DNA of 64,000 nucleotides, from NCBI RefSeq assembly GCF_014648315.1, contig NZ_BMQW01000002.1:1-64000 (forward strand), in the 5' to 3' direction. A model generated the notes under the pieces. That model was given only the letters and a program-made list of their open reading frames with translations, did not search any database and was not told where the DNA came from. A program made the translations under genes and the position numbers. Position 1 is the stretch's first letter. Each line of letters starts with the position of its first letter. Source of the stretch: Shewanella ulleungensis (GTDB taxonomy: Bacteria > Pseudomonadota > Gammaproteobacteria > Enterobacterales > Shewanellaceae). Below, piece after piece: positions 9,420 to 21,416 of the stretch.

Positions 9420-9607
9420 GAGATTCCTACGATGGTAAATAATTAACGGGCATTTTCGCTGGATTTTCACTAAATTGAAAGCATTGCACACTAATTGTAT
9501 TAACAATGAGCATTGGTTATATGGATATAGTTGTAGCTTAATGGACAATTACAGTACAATTTGCGCTTCATCTTTTTCTAAGGAAGGTCGTTATCTCCTC
9601 AACACCG

Positions 9608-10432
9608 ATGCCTGATATGAGTAAATCAAATAATTCCCCTTTGGTCGAAATAAACCATTTGGCGTTTAGCCATGGTTCGCGAGTGATTTATAAAGATATT
9701 TCGCTAACGATACCCAAAGGTAAAGTGACGGCCATTATGGGCCCAAGTGGGATAGGTAAAACTACCTTATTAAAATTGATTGGTGGGCAACTCAGACCTG
9801 ATAGCGGCCAAATTTTATTTGATGGCCATGATGTTCATAAGTTAAAGCGCGAAGAACTCTTTGAGCTGCGCAAGCGTATGAGTATGTTATTTCAAAGTGG
9901 TGCCATGTTTACGGATCTTAATGTATTCGATAACGTTGCATTTGCATTGCGGGAGCATTCCGGTTTACCTGAAGACATCATTCGTTCAATTGTATTGATG
10001 AAACTGCAAGCGGTAGGTTTACGTGGCGCAGCATATTTAATGCCTAACGAATTGTCTGGTGGTATGCAACGTCGAGCAGCATTGGCTCGTGCAATTGCGC
10101 TTGAGCCAGAAATGATTTTGTATGATGAGCCTTTTGCTGGACAAGACCCGATTTCTATGGGGATGCTGGTGAAATTAATTCGTGAGCTTTCTGATACGTT
10201 AAAGCTTACCTCTGTTGTGGTATCGCATGATGTAGATGAAGTATTGGGGATCGCTGATTACGTTTACGTTATCGCAGAGAAAAAAGTCATTGCACACGGA
10301 ACACCAGAGCAACTTCGTTTGTCTGATAACCCGCAATTAATTCAGTTTATCCAAGGCGCGCCAGATGGCCCGGTGCCATTTCATTATCCTGCCGAGGATT
10401 ATCAAGAGGAGTTATTGCGTGGGCGTAATTGA
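9608..10432 (+). CDS. mlaF: Phospholipid ABC transporter ATPase MlaF
   Basis: 274-residue ATPase of the Mla system, which moves phospholipids between outer and inner membrane to keep lipid asymmetry. Walker A is [11 protein letters not shown], the signature [15 protein letters not shown], and Walker [14 protein letters not shown], all with the MlaF-specific context. A C-terminal extension after about residue 245 ([16 protein letters not shown]) resembles the MlaF tail that wraps MlaB. ATGs at 9608 and 9617 are both possible starts, since AGGAAGG is rather far upstream. First gene of mlaFEDCB. Confidence 0.96.
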   Translation: MPDMSKSNNSPLVEINHLAFSHGSRVIYKDISLTIPKGKVTAIMGPSGIGKTTLLKLIGGQLRPDSGQILFDGHDVHKLKREELFELRKRMSMLFQSGAMFTDLNVFDNVAFALREHSGLPEDIIRSIVLMKLQAVGLRGAAYLMPNELSGGMQRRAALARAIALEPEMILYDEPFAGQDPISMGMLVKLIRELSDTLKLTSVVVSHDVDEVLGIADYVYVIAEKKVIAHGTPEQLRLSDNPQLIQFIQGAPDGPVPFHYPAEDYQEELLRGRN

Positions 10433-11204
10433 TAACATTGCCGACATAGGCAAATACGCACTAAAAATGGTTTCTGGTTTAGGCCGTGCAGGCTTAATGC
10501 TATGGGGGGCTATTGTACGAGTACCTAATATCAAGAAAGGTTTACCACTACTGACCAAGCAAATTTATGTACTTGGTGTTCGTTCAATGGTGATCATTTT
10601 GGTATCCGGTTTATTTATCGGTATGGTGCTGGCACTGCAGGGGTACAACATTCTTGTTGGCTTTGGCACTGAAGAAAGCTTAGGTCCAATGGTTGCGCTT
10701 AGTTTACTACGTGAATTAGGCCCGGTTGTTGCTGCTCTGTTGTTTGCTGGTCGTGCTGGGTCTGCACTAACTGCAGAAATTGGCCTAATGAAATCCACTG
10801 AACAACTATCAAGTTTAGAAATGATGGCTATAGATCCACTTAGGCAGATTATCGCACCGCGATTTTGGGCCGGGGTTATCAGTATGCCTCTGCTTGCATT
10901 AATGTTTAGCTTAGTGGGTATTTTTGGTGGCCATCTTGTGGGTGTTGAATGGAAAGGCATCGATAGCGGTGCATTTTGGTCTATTCTTCAAGCATCGGTA
11001 GAGTGGGAACAAGATATTGTTAATAGCTTGATTAAAAGTGTCATTTTTGGCGTAGTAGTTACTTGGATAGCCTTGTACAGAGGTTATGAAGTACAACCAA
11101 ACCCAGAAGGCATTAGCCGTGCAACAACATCTACCGTTGTACAGGCCAGTTTAGCTGTTTTAGCGCTGGACTTTTTGCTAACCGCAATCATGTTCGGAAA
11201 TTAA
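10419..11204 (+). CDS. mlaE: Phospholipid ABC transporter permease MlaE
   Basis: 261-residue inner-membrane permease with several hydrophobic segments and the MlaE core [24 protein letters not shown] chose GTG 10419: GAGGAG lies 7 bases upstream and the length then equals E. coli MlaE (260). An ATG at 10365 is in frame but buried 67 bases inside mlaF without a ribosome site. It overlaps mlaF by 14 bases, so translation is coupled. Confidence 0.95.
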   Translation: MGVIDNIADIGKYALKMVSGLGRAGLMLWGAIVRVPNIKKGLPLLTKQIYVLGVRSMVIILVSGLFIGMVLALQGYNILVGFGTEESLGPMVALSLLRELGPVVAALLFAGRAGSALTAEIGLMKSTEQLSSLEMMAIDPLRQIIAPRFWAGVISMPLLALMFSLVGIFGGHLVGVEWKGIDSGAFWSILQASVEWEQDIVNSLIKSVIFGVVVTWIALYRGYEVQPNPEGISRATTSTVVQASLAVLALDFLLTAIMFGN

Positions 11205-11245
11205 GGTTTTTTCATTGTTTAGTTTAATTGAAGTGGTTTAAGAGT

Positions 11246-11719
11246 ATGTTGACACGGAAAATTGAGTTACTAGTAGGCGTGTTTTTATTATCTGGTTTGT
11301 TGGCTTTTTGTGGGTTGGTATTTAACGTTGCCAATGTAGAAGTAAAGTCAAATGAGCAAACTTATACATTGGTTGCCGAGTTTAATAACATCGGTGGGTT
11401 AAAAGTACGTTCTCCTGTGAAAGTCGGTGGTGTTGTAGTCGGTCGTGTAACAGACATTACCCTCGATACCCGTAAATTGATCCCTGTGGTCACATTGACC
11501 ATGGATAAGCGCTTCGATCAGTTTCCTGAAACCAGTAGTTTAGCTATTTTGACATCAGGGCTATTAGGTGAGCAATTTATTGGGTTAACCCCAGGTTTTA
11601 TGGATGATGACATTGCCATGCTTGCTAATGGCGATAAAGTCCATGACACTCGTGGTGCATTGATTTTAGAAGATTTAATCGGTCAGCTTTTGTACAGTAT
11701 GTCGTCTAAAGATAAATAG
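11246..11719 (+). CDS. mlaD: Phospholipid-binding MCE protein MlaD
   Basis: 157 residues. One N-terminal membrane anchor (about residues 6-26) is followed by a single MCE domain starting near residue 35, with the typical FNNIGGLKVRSPVKVGGVVVGRV pattern split across positions 44-66. MlaD forms the hexameric lipid channel on MlaFE in the periplasm. ATG 11246 aligns with the usual start (MLTRKIELLVG); a TTG at 11228 is in frame but lacks a ribosome site. It has no second MCE domain or C-terminal helix extension. Confidence 0.95.
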   Translation: MLTRKIELLVGVFLLSGLLAFCGLVFNVANVEVKSNEQTYTLVAEFNNIGGLKVRSPVKVGGVVVGRVTDITLDTRKLIPVVTLTMDKRFDQFPETSSLAILTSGLLGEQFIGLTPGFMDDDIAMLANGDKVHDTRGALILEDLIGQLLYSMSSKDK

Positions 11720-11730
11720 GAGCTCTATAA

Positions 11731-12399
11731 ATGAAAGCACTTTTTAGTCGTGTAATTACGTTATGTTTGGTGGGCAGTGCTGTTATAAGTTCTGTAGCAG
11801 TAGCAGCCAATGACGAGATAAATACCACAAACCCATATGAAATGATCAAGCAAGTTGCTAACAAAACTTTTGATCGTTTTAAAACGGATAGAGCACTTAT
11901 TGACGCTGATTTAGGTCACCTTAAGGTGATTGTTAACGAAGAATTAATGCCATATGTTGATTATAAATATGCCGCATATAAAGTGATGGGACAGTATTTA
12001 CGCGATACGACGCCAGATCAGCGTGATCGTTTTGTTGAAGCATTTGAAGGCTATTTAGTGGCAACCTATGCTCAAGCTTTGACTGAATATACCAACCAAG
12101 CTGTTGAGTTCGACCCTGCCAGTGATTTCAGCGAAGAAAAAATCGTTGAGATTAATGTGCAAATTATTGAAAAAGGTCGTCCACCGATCAAAATTCAATT
12201 TAAAGCTCGTCGTTTAAAAGACAACTCTTGGAAAGCATTTGATTTAGTTGCCGAGGGCGTAAGCTTGCTTGCTTCAAAGCAATCTGAGATCTCTAACTTG
12301 ATCCGCCAACAGGGTATTGAAGCCGTTATTTCAATGTTGAATGACAAAACCAAGCAACAAATTGACCGTCAACCAGTTAAAGAAGCCGCTGCAGCGTGA
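11731..12399 (+). CDS. mlaC: Periplasmic phospholipid shuttle MlaC
   Basis: 222 residues with a Sec signal peptide ending near VAVAA-N (about residue 26) and a Tol-Ttg2 / MlaC fold. It carries phospholipid between the outer-membrane MlaA complex and MlaFEDB. AGGAG lies 8 bases before the ATG. The C-terminus is charged and ends EAAAA. It lies 11 bases after mlaD and overlaps mlaB by 4 bases. mlaA is not in this window. Confidence 0.95.
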   Translation: MKALFSRVITLCLVGSAVISSVAVAANDEINTTNPYEMIKQVANKTFDRFKTDRALIDADLGHLKVIVNEELMPYVDYKYAAYKVMGQYLRDTTPDQRDRFVEAFEGYLVATYAQALTEYTNQAVEFDPASDFSEEKIVEINVQIIEKGRPPIKIQFKARRLKDNSWKAFDLVAEGVSLLASKQSEISNLIRQQGIEAVISMLNDKTKQQIDRQPVKEAAAA

Positions 12400-12695
12400 T
12401 TACCTTTAATCAACAAGAGCAACAGTGCTTTGTTAGCGGCCGCTTAACGCAGGTTGAAGTAAAACAATTATGGCCAAAACGCCAAGAGTTGTTTACTGCT
12501 TCAACCCAAGTGATAGACTTGGCCGCTTTAGAATACGTAGACAGTGCTGGGGTAGCATTACTGCTGGCATTTGTTAGATTAAATCACTCTGGCAATAACG
12601 AACAAAGCGCATCTCGCCAACTGGTTAATCCCAGTGAGCAGCTCATCAAAATGATAGAGCTATATGACTTAGACGCTTTTTTTGGCAAAGCTTAG
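12396..12695 (+). CDS. mlaB: STAS-domain protein MlaB
   Basis: 99-residue cytoplasmic STAS protein that stabilises the MlaF ATPase. The pattern VIDLAALEYVDSAGVALLL with the conserved DSAG (about residues 50-53) is the STAS/anti-sigma antagonist motif; in MlaB the Thr/Ser here is structural. It starts at a GTG overlapping the mlaC stop by 4 bases and closes the mla operon before a 115-base gap to ibaG. Confidence 0.92.
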   Translation: MITFNQQEQQCFVSGRLTQVEVKQLWPKRQELFTASTQVIDLAALEYVDSAGVALLLAFVRLNHSGNNEQSASRQLVNPSEQLIKMIELYDLDAFFGKA

Positions 12696-12810
12696 TTGGT
12701 CAGCAATGATTGTTGAATAATCAGTTATACACCTGGCCAGTCTGATAAATATTAGTTTTATAAGATTAGTCTTATAAACAAGAGTTTTATAAGTAAAGGT
12801 AATAGATTTC

Positions 12811-13062
12811 ATGGATTGCAAAGTTATTGAACAAATTTTGACAGAGGCACTGTCGTTGACAGAAGCTCATGTAACCTCAGACGGAAGCCATTATAAAGTG
12901 GTTGCTGTTGGGGAATGCTTTGATGGCCTGAGCCGAGTTAAGCAACAGCAAGCGATTTATGCTCCATTATCAGAGCAAATTTCTAGTGGCGAATTACACG
13001 CACTCACGATTAAAACTTTTACGCCGACCCAGTGGAAGCGTGAAAAACTTTTCAACATGTAA
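12811..13062 (+). CDS. ibaG: BolA-family protein IbaG
   Basis: 83 residues of the BolA fold, which works with monothiol glutaredoxins in Fe-S handling and acid response. The family shape is clear: variable N-terminus, [25 protein letters not shown]-like centre with the conserved His near residue 28, and C-terminal [14 protein letters not shown]. It lies 15 bases before murA, the same neighbour as in E. coli. A weak AAAGGTAA ribosome site precedes the ATG. Confidence 0.93.
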   Translation: [83 protein letters not shown]

Positions 13063-14337
<1,275 letters not shown>

Positions 14338-14377
14338 CGGGTTATTAGATTACTGCTTTAAAAGCAGTACTCAAAGT

Positions 14378-14422
14378 GCAATAAAAAAGCCATTCACAGA
14401 AAGTGAATGGCTTTTTTATTGC
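14378..14422. terminator. Bidirectional terminator between murA and degS
   Basis: A 20-bp perfect stem (14378-14397 with 14403-14422, loop AGAAA) whose arms include six A residues and six T residues, so it gives a GC hairpin followed by a U-run in both directions. It separates the converging murA and degS genes. Confidence 0.93.
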
Positions 14423-14439
14423 TAGGGCAATGGTTGCAA

Positions 14440-15519
14440 TTATTCTGGTTCGTCAGCCTTCTCGGCAATAATTACAGGTAAAGTCTGCTTTTTCCCTTCA
14501 CGAATAATTGTCATGTTTACTTTTGTACCTGGAGTGGTTTCAGCAATACGGTCTAGTAGCATTTCAACACCGGGTACATCTTCTTCATTATATTGAGTAA
14601 TGACATCTCTTGGTGCTAAACGTGCGCGGGCTGCTGGCCCATCAGGGTCAATACCTGTCACTAACACACCTTTTAAATCAGGCAAGTTAAGAATTTGCGC
14701 TACTACTGGATTTAATGGCTCGCCAGAAATACCCAAGGCCCCACGAATTACGCGTCCATGTTTAATTAATTTATCCATAATGCTGTGAGCTAACTTTATC
14801 GGAATAGCAAAACTAATTCCATTACCACCATTATCACCGCCCACCTGAAATGCAGCAGTATTGATGCCGATTAACTCTCCGCTAGTATCAATTAATGCAC
14901 CGCCAGAGTTGCCGGCATTAATTGCGGCATCAGTTTGTAGGAAGTCTAAATAACCTGAACTTAGGCCGTTACGACCCGTCGCGCTAATAATGCCTTGAGT
15001 GATGGTTTGGCCGATATTGTATGGATTGCCAATGGCCAATACCACGTCACCAACTTGAGCGGGGTTATAAAGATTAAATGGTACGACAGGTAAATTGTCA
15101 CCTTCGATTTTGAGCACAGCTAAGTCTGTTACGGGATCTGAACCCACAACTTCAGCGGTAAACTTACGGCCATCTTGCAGCGCAATAACAATCTCATCGG
15201 CTTTTTTTATCACGTGATAATTGGTTAGTACGTAACCATCTTTACTCATAATAACCCCAGAACCTAAGCCCTGCAGTGAACTTGAATTCAAAGGGTTACG
15301 TTGATCTATGCTTAGACTGTAAATATTGGCTACTGCTGGTGCCGCGCGGCGAACCGCTTTGGCAAATGACAGTTCTGAGCCGCCATTGTGTACCGTTGAT
15401 AAACCACTATTGAGGGCGTTATTTGGTAAAATTGAGGTAATAACTAAAAAAACAGCTGCCATGATCAGGCCAAATACCGCAGCTTTAACTATATAGATGC
15501 ATGTGTCTTTAAAATTCAT
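14440..15519 (-). CDS. degS: Periplasmic serine protease DegS
   Basis: 359-residue inner-membrane-anchored trypsin-like protease that senses misfolded porin tails and cuts RseA to start the sigma-E response. It has one N-terminal membrane helix (about residues 10-32), a catalytic triad His102 (YHVIKKAD), Asp132 (TDLAVLKI) and Ser205 (GNSGGALI), and one PDZ domain (about 260-350). ATG 15519 was chosen because it starts just before the anchor; the frame is open 20 codons further upstream. It lies downstream of degQ on the same strand, with a 12-bp hairpin between them. Confidence 0.94.
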   Translation of the reverse strand: MNFKDTCIYIVKAAVFGLIMAAVFLVITSILPNNALNSGLSTVHNGGSELSFAKAVRRAAPAVANIYSLSIDQRNPLNSSSLQGLGSGVIMSKDGYVLTNYHVIKKADEIVIALQDGRKFTAEVVGSDPVTDLAVLKIEGDNLPVVPFNLYNPAQVGDVVLAIGNPYNIGQTITQGIISATGRNGLSSGYLDFLQTDAAINAGNSGGALIDTSGELIGINTAAFQVGGDNGGNGISFAIPIKLAHSIMDKLIKHGRVIRGALGISGEPLNPVVAQILNLPDLKGVLVTGIDPDGPAARARLAPRDVITQYNEEDVPGVEMLLDRIAETTPGTKVNMTIIREGKKQTLPVIIAEKADEPE

Positions 15520-15620
15520 GGCCTGAGATTTGTTGAAGAAAATGAACTTTATATTAACATAACTCAAAAAATTAAGCATCGACCAAACTAGGACCGATGC
15601 TTAATTATTCAAGTCATGTC

Positions 15621-15653
15621 ACAGTCATTAACACCTTGATAGTTAATGACTGT
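15621..15653. repeat. Perfect 12-bp stem-loop between degQ and degS
   Basis: ACAGTCATTAAC at 15621-15632 pairs perfectly with 15642-15653 around a 9-base loop. A second pair (AAGCATCG near 15573 with its complement near 15595) follows toward degS. Neither has a T-run. They may act as a weak terminator or RNA-stabilising 3' end for degQ, or as a regulator site for degS. Confidence 0.5.
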
Positions 15654-15695
15654 AGGCAGAAACGTGTGTGCTACATTTGTGTCAGTTTATTAAGA

Positions 15696-17045
15696 CTAAC
15701 GTAACACTAGATACAGTAGATTATTGTCGCGCAGTATTTTTAATGCCACTGAACTTTGATTTTCTTTCAGGGCTTCTTTTAATACTTTTAAGCTAGAAAT
15801 TTTACTGCGATTTAAGCCGACAATTAAATCTCCTTTTTGTAATCCACTCATTGCAGCGGGTGATCCTTGGGCAATATCAGTGATCTCAATGCCTTTCTTG
15901 CTGTCTTCTAATGTGGCACCTTGTAACATAGGGTGCACATTGCCAGCTTCAGCTTCTACCTTATCAGCCTCACCCAGAGTAGCTTTAATCGTTTTGTTAT
16001 CACCATCACGGATAATACCAAATTCGACTTCTGCTCCAGCCCCCATGGTGGCAACTTTAGCACGAAGTTCTTGGAAGGTTTTAATGCTGCGCCCATTGAG
16101 TGTGACAATAATATCACCCGCTTTTAGCCCAGCTTTATCAGCAGCACTCTTTGGCATAACTTCATTAACAAAGCCGCCATGTTGCGTGTCTAGGCCAAAA
16201 GCTTTAGCAAGTTCGTTATCAAGATCTCGGCCTGAAACACCTAATACGCCACGACGTACTTCGCCATGTTCAATAATTTGTTCAACTAAGTTGTTGACCA
16301 TGTTCGCAGGTATCGCAAAACCAATACCGACATTACCGCCATTAGGTGCAACAATGGCCGTGTTGATACCAATGAGCTCACCTTTTAAGTTCACTAATGC
16401 GCCGCCAGAGTTACCACTATTAATAGCGGCATCTGTTTGAATAAAGTTTTCGAGCATTTCAATGCCCAAGCCACTGCGACCTAAAGCACTAACAATGCCT
16501 GATGTAACGGTTTGTCCTAAACCAAATGGATTACCAATGGCTACGGCAAAATCACCAACACGAATATTGTCGGAATCAGTTTGACTAATTGCGGTCAGAT
16601 TTTTTGCTTCGATTTGCAGCAATGCAATATCAGACTCTTTATCTGCGCCAATCAGCTTTGCTTTTACTTCACGGCCATCATGTAAACCAATTTGAATATC
16701 ATCCGCGCCATTAATAACGTGATTATTGGTAATAATGTAGCCTTTAGTCGCATCGATGATGACTCCAGAGCCTAATCCTCTAAAAGGGCGCTCTTGTACT
16801 TGCTCCTGTGGAGCATTAGGCCCAAAGAAATAACGAAATACATCAGGCACTCGTTGTTTAGATACTTGGGTGCCTGATACCGCAACAGATACCACCGCAG
16901 GTGTGGTGCGCTCTAACATAGGGGCAAGACTTGGCATTGCCTGGCCGTCAACTGATTGTGGAATCGCGGCTTGAGATACTGCTGGAAACATTGTTAACGA
17001 TGCGGTTAATAATGCTGCAGAAAGTAAGCTTAATTTGGTTTTCAT
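15696..17045 (-). CDS. degQ: Periplasmic serine endoprotease DegQ (DegP family)
   Basis: 449 residues, DegQ length (E. coli 455). The signal peptide ends near SQAA (about residue 27). The triad is His109 (NNHVING), Asp139 (ESDIALLQI) and Ser213 (GNSGGALVNL), followed by two PDZ domains (about 250-345 and 360-445). It degrades or holds unfolded periplasmic proteins. The LA-loop region is short, as in DegQ rather than DegP. It is the upstream partner of degS, and its promoter must lie in 17046-17357, shared with the divergent zapE. Confidence 0.94.
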   Translation of the reverse strand: MKTKLSLLSAALLTASLTMFPAVSQAAIPQSVDGQAMPSLAPMLERTTPAVVSVAVSGTQVSKQRVPDVFRYFFGPNAPQEQVQERPFRGLGSGVIIDATKGYIITNNHVINGADDIQIGLHDGREVKAKLIGADKESDIALLQIEAKNLTAISQTDSDNIRVGDFAVAIGNPFGLGQTVTSGIVSALGRSGLGIEMLENFIQTDAAINSGNSGGALVNLKGELIGINTAIVAPNGGNVGIGFAIPANMVNNLVEQIIEHGEVRRGVLGVSGRDLDNELAKAFGLDTQHGGFVNEVMPKSAADKAGLKAGDIIVTLNGRSIKTFQELRAKVATMGAGAEVEFGIIRDGDNKTIKATLGEADKVEAEAGNVHPMLQGATLEDSKKGIEITDIAQGSPAAMSGLQKGDLIVGLNRSKISSLKVLKEALKENQSSVALKILRDNNLLYLVLR

Positions 17046-17357
17046 GTATTGGTAGCTCCTAGATGCCTTCAGTTTGATATCTAAAATATGTGGTTTGAAA
17101 GCATGATTTCAAAGTTAAATATCGTTAATCAATTTGGTTATTGGTATTTCAGCTGTTTGTACCAGCGGTTTTAATCGCGATGCTTTAACAACAGTAAATA
17201 AATTCGGATATGCTGAGTTAATTATTCAGAGTAAAGCGCTAAACGTTAGTTCCATATTGATTAACAAAGCTTAATTTGATCGTTTATAGCGGTTACTCGT
17301 ATTGAATGTTTAATGTTATTATCCGCAGCAATTATTTGATGTAAGAGAGTCGTAATC
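17046..17357. promoter_or_regulatory. Divergent degQ/zapE promoter region
   Basis: A 312-base gap between divergent genes. It contains an inverted repeat TTTGAAA-N6-TTTCAAA at about 17093-17112, which could be an operator or a promoter element near degQ. The zapE ATG region is GTG 17358 preceded by AAGAGAG. No small ORF is seen. Confidence 0.45.
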
Positions 17358-18470
17358 GTGTCGCAGTTAACTCCTTGGCAGCATTATCAGCAAGACCTTA
17401 CCCGAGATGATTTTTCACATGATGCCGCACAAGAACAGGCGGTTAAATCATTACAACGAGTTTATGATGAACTGATTAACGCAAATATACCGGCGTCTGG
17501 ATTGTCTAAGCTTTTTTCGGCTGTTGGCGTAAAAGGCAAATCTATCCCGGTTAAAGGCCTGTATTTGTGGGGCGGAGTCGGACGCGGAAAAACCTATCTT
17601 ATGGATACGTTTTACGACGCATTGCCTGGCGAGCGTAAACTGCGAGCTCACTTTCATCGCTTTATGCATCAAATTCATCACGATCTTGACGGGCTCAAAG
17701 GAGTGCAAGATCCGCTTATTAGTATAGCGAAAAAAATGGCAAGCCAGTATCAGGTGATTTGTTTTGATGAGTTTTTTGTGTCAGACATTACCGACGCTAT
17801 GTTGCTAGGCACATTATTTCAAGAATTGTTCAAGCAAGGGGTCGCGCTAGTAGCCACATCAAATATTATTCCCGATGAACTCTATAAAAATGGCTTACAG
17901 CGAGCGCGTTTTTTACCTGCTATAGCATTAATTAACCAGCACTGTGAAATTCTTAATGTTGATTCTGGTATTGATTACCGTTTACGTACATTAGAGCAAG
18001 CCGAGATTTATCACTATCCGCTAGATGAGCAAGCAGATATTAACTTGCTACATTATTTTGCCCAATTAGCGCCAGAATCTGAAGTGCAAACCACTGCGAT
18101 TGATATCGATGGCCGGGCTATTAAGATTCGTCAGCAATCACAAGGTGTATTACTGATTAACTTTAGAGACATGTGTGATGGACCGCGTTCTCAGCGTGAC
18201 TATATGGAAATAGCTTGCCTTTACCATACTGTGTTGCTTAGTGGTATAGAACAAATGGGCGCGCAGCAAACAGGCGACGATATTGCCAGACGATTTTTAG
18301 CCATGGTAGATGAGTTCTATGAGCGAAATGTCAAACTGATTGTATCTGCTCAAATTGAGCTTGAAGATATATATACCGATGGGCAGCTGACTTTCGAGTT
18401 TAGGCGTTGCCGATCACGTTTAATCGAAATGCAATCAAGAGATTATTTGGCCTTAGAACATTTACCTTAA
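17358..18470 (+). CDS. zapE: Cell division protein ZapE (AFG1-like ATPase)
   Basis: 370-residue AFG1-type P-loop ATPase. Walker A is GLYLWGGVGRGKTYLMD, Walker B is VICFDEFFVSDITDA, and the sensor region ATSNIIPDELYKNGLQRARFLP is typical of ZapE/YhcM. In E. coli it associates with the Z-ring and is needed under oxygen limitation or heat. Start is GTG 17358 with an AAGAGAG site. It lies upstream of rplM, as is common in gammaproteobacteria. Confidence 0.93.
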   Translation: MSQLTPWQHYQQDLTRDDFSHDAAQEQAVKSLQRVYDELINANIPASGLSKLFSAVGVKGKSIPVKGLYLWGGVGRGKTYLMDTFYDALPGERKLRAHFHRFMHQIHHDLDGLKGVQDPLISIAKKMASQYQVICFDEFFVSDITDAMLLGTLFQELFKQGVALVATSNIIPDELYKNGLQRARFLPAIALINQHCEILNVDSGIDYRLRTLEQAEIYHYPLDEQADINLLHYFAQLAPESEVQTTAIDIDGRAIKIRQQSQGVLLINFRDMCDGPRSQRDYMEIACLYHTVLLSGIEQMGAQQTGDDIARRFLAMVDEFYERNVKLIVSAQIELEDIYTDGQLTFEFRRCRSRLIEMQSRDYLALEHLP

Positions 18471-18730
18471 AGATGTTCTCCACATTCAAGTGCCGTGGGA
18501 TTTCGACGTGAATTTGAATAGAGTAATTTATTTTGAAATTTCTTAAAAAGCAGGTGATCTTTGGTTTCTTCTTGCGTATAATCTGCGACCTGCCCGCGTT
18601 AATCCGCCAATTTGGGCGGAAGTTGTAAGCCAATATTCATGTTCGAAGGGGCAAGAATCGGTAATTTTGTGTTGATTGCAACCTGCAGTCAGCATGTGAG
18701 ACAGAAAATTAACTTTGGGTTTTTGTAATA
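18471..18730 (+). promoter_or_regulatory. Promoter and leader of rplM-rpsI
   Basis: A 260-base gap before rplM. A promoter-like stretch (TTGCGTATAATC near 18572-18583) lies within it. Downstream, short complementary words (ATCCGCC-AATTT-GGGCGG near 18602-18618) form a hairpin. E. coli rplM carries an autoregulated leader that L13 binds; a similar role here is possible but the structure was not compared. Confidence 0.4.
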
Positions 18731-19159
18731 ATGAAGACTTTTACTGCTACACCAGAAACTGTAACTCGTGACTGGTTTGTTGTTGACGCTGAAGGCAAAA
18801 CTTTGGGTCGTATCGCAACTGAAATCGCAACTCGCTTACGTGGCAAGCATAAGCCAGAATACACTCCACACGTTGACACTGGTGATTACATCATCGTTAT
18901 CAATGCTGAGAAAGTGACTGTAACTGGTAATAAAGCTGCTGGTAAGATTTACTACTCTCATTCAGGCTTCATTGGTGGCATTAAGCAAATCAGCTTTGAG
19001 AAGCTTCAAGCTCATAAGCCTGAAATGATCATCGAGAAAGCAGTTAAGGGTATGTTACCAAAAGGTCCTTTGGGCCGTGCTATGTTCCGTAAACTTAAAG
19101 TTTACGCTGGCACAGAACATAACCATGCTGCACAACAACCACAAGTTCTTGATATCTAA
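18731..19159 (+). CDS. rplM: 50S ribosomal protein L13
   Basis: 142 residues, the standard L13 length. The sequence [20 protein letters not shown] at the start, the [27 protein letters not shown] core and the [18 protein letters not shown] stretch are all L13 hallmarks. It is an early 50S assembly protein. It lies 17 bases before rpsI in a two-gene operon. Confidence 0.98.
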   Translation: MKTFTATPETVTRDWFVVDAEGKTLGRIATEIATRLRGKHKPEYTPHVDTGDYIIVINAEKVTVTGNKAAGKIYYSHSGFIGGIKQISFEKLQAHKPEMIIEKAVKGMLPKGPLGRAMFRKLKVYAGTEHNHAAQQPQVLDI

Positions 19160-19176
19160 ACGGGAGGAGTAAGCAA

Positions 19177-19569
19177 ATGTCTGCAACTCAGTACTACGGC
19201 ACTGGCCGTCGCAAAACATCTACAGCTCGCGTTTTCGCTAAAGCAGGTAGTGGCAATATCATCGTAAACCAACGTCCTTTAGATGTATATTTTGGTCGTG
19301 AAACTGCTCGTATGGTTGTTCGTCAACCATTAGAGTTAGTTGAAATGACTGAAAAATTAGACATCTATGTAACTGTTAAGGGCGGTGGTACTACTGGCCA
19401 AGCTGGTGCAATTCGTCACGGTATTACTCGTGCACTTATGCAACTAGATGAAGCTTTACGTCCTACTCTACGTAGCGCTGGTTTTGTTACCCGTGATGCT
19501 CGTAAAGTTGAACGTAAGAAAGTTGGTCTACGTAAAGCACGTCGTAAGCCACAGTTCTCTAAGCGTTAA
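19177..19569 (+). CDS. rpsI: 30S ribosomal protein S9
   Basis: 130 residues ending in the conserved basic tail [14 protein letters not shown], whose terminal Lys-Arg contacts the P-site tRNA. The [15 protein letters not shown] start is diagnostic. GGAGGAG lies 8 bases before the ATG. It ends the rplM-rpsI operon before a strong terminator. Confidence 0.98.
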   Translation: MSATQYYGTGRRKTSTARVFAKAGSGNIIVNQRPLDVYFGRETARMVVRQPLELVEMTEKLDIYVTVKGGGTTGQAGAIRHGITRALMQLDEALRPTLRSAGFVTRDARKVERKKVGLRKARRKPQFSKR

Positions 19570-19585
19570 TTCGTTTTTTGGATTC

Positions 19586-19614
19586 AAAAAACCCAGCATA
19601 TGCTGGGTTTTTTA
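19586..19614 (+). terminator. Terminator after rpsI
   Basis: AACCCAGCA-TA-TGCTGGGTT palindrome followed by TTTT. It lies 20 bases after the rpsI stop and is flanked by A and T runs on both sides. Confidence 0.93.
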
Positions 19615-19715
19615 TTGCCTAAAATAAACATAATAAATTGTACGGTTTGGCGCATAATCGTTGTCAGTAGATGAATTGATTAATGACAATACTATCTTTA
19701 TAGGAGGCTTTTAGC

Positions 19716-19901
19716 ATGAGTTTACAGTTACTAATGACCGCTTTTGGCTTAGTTTTAATTATTGAAGGCCTAGGGCCGTTACTGTTTCCTAACAAATGGC
19801 AAAAATATTTATTTGAGCTTTCTACACAAAAGCAAAATGTTCTCAGACGCTTAGGTGGAAGTCTTGTTACTGCTGGGATCGTTTTATTGATTATTTTTTA
19901 A
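19716..19901 (+). CDS. DUF2065 (YjeT-like) small membrane protein
   Basis: 61 residues with two hydrophobic segments (about 4-24 and 44-60) around a basic linker (FPNKWQKYLFELSTQKQNVLRRLGG). This matches the DUF2065/YjeT family, which in E. coli lies between hflC and purA; function is unknown. TAGGAGG lies 7 bases before the ATG. Here it precedes purA without hflKC, so the pairing with purA outlasts the loss of the hfl genes. Confidence 0.85.
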   Translation: MSLQLLMTAFGLVLIIEGLGPLLFPNKWQKYLFELSTQKQNVLRRLGGSLVTAGIVLLIIF

Positions 19902-19937
19902 TAAAACACTTGCCTATAACCCCCTAAAATCTGTTAA

Positions 19938-21269
<1,332 letters not shown>

Positions 21270-21277
21270 AGATTAAG

Positions 21278-21301
21278 AGGCCGCGATAAGCGGCCTTTTT
21301 T
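21278..21301 (+). terminator. Terminator after purA
   Basis: AGGCCGC-GATAA-GCGGCCT stem followed by a run of T, 8 bases after the purA stop. It isolates purA from motX. Confidence 0.92.
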
Positions 21302-21358
21302 ATAAGTACAGTTAAATTAGTATTGATCATGTCGCGCCTTTTCTCTGAGGGGAAACAC

Positions 21359-21385
21359 TCAAGAAATACGCTATACTGCCGATGG
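21359..21385 (+). promoter_or_regulatory. Sigma-28 (FliA) promoter for motX
   Basis: TCAAG at 21359-21363, a 14-base spacer, then GCCGATGG at 21378-21385. This matches the Pseudomonas/Vibrio FliA pattern TCAAG-N14-GCCGATA closely. The predicted start point lies about 25 bases before the motX ATG, and a terminator lies just upstream, so motX should be a separate flagellar-late unit. Confidence 0.75.
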
Positions 21386-21416
21386 ATAAGTCATCATTGT
21401 GTTATTGAGAATCCTT

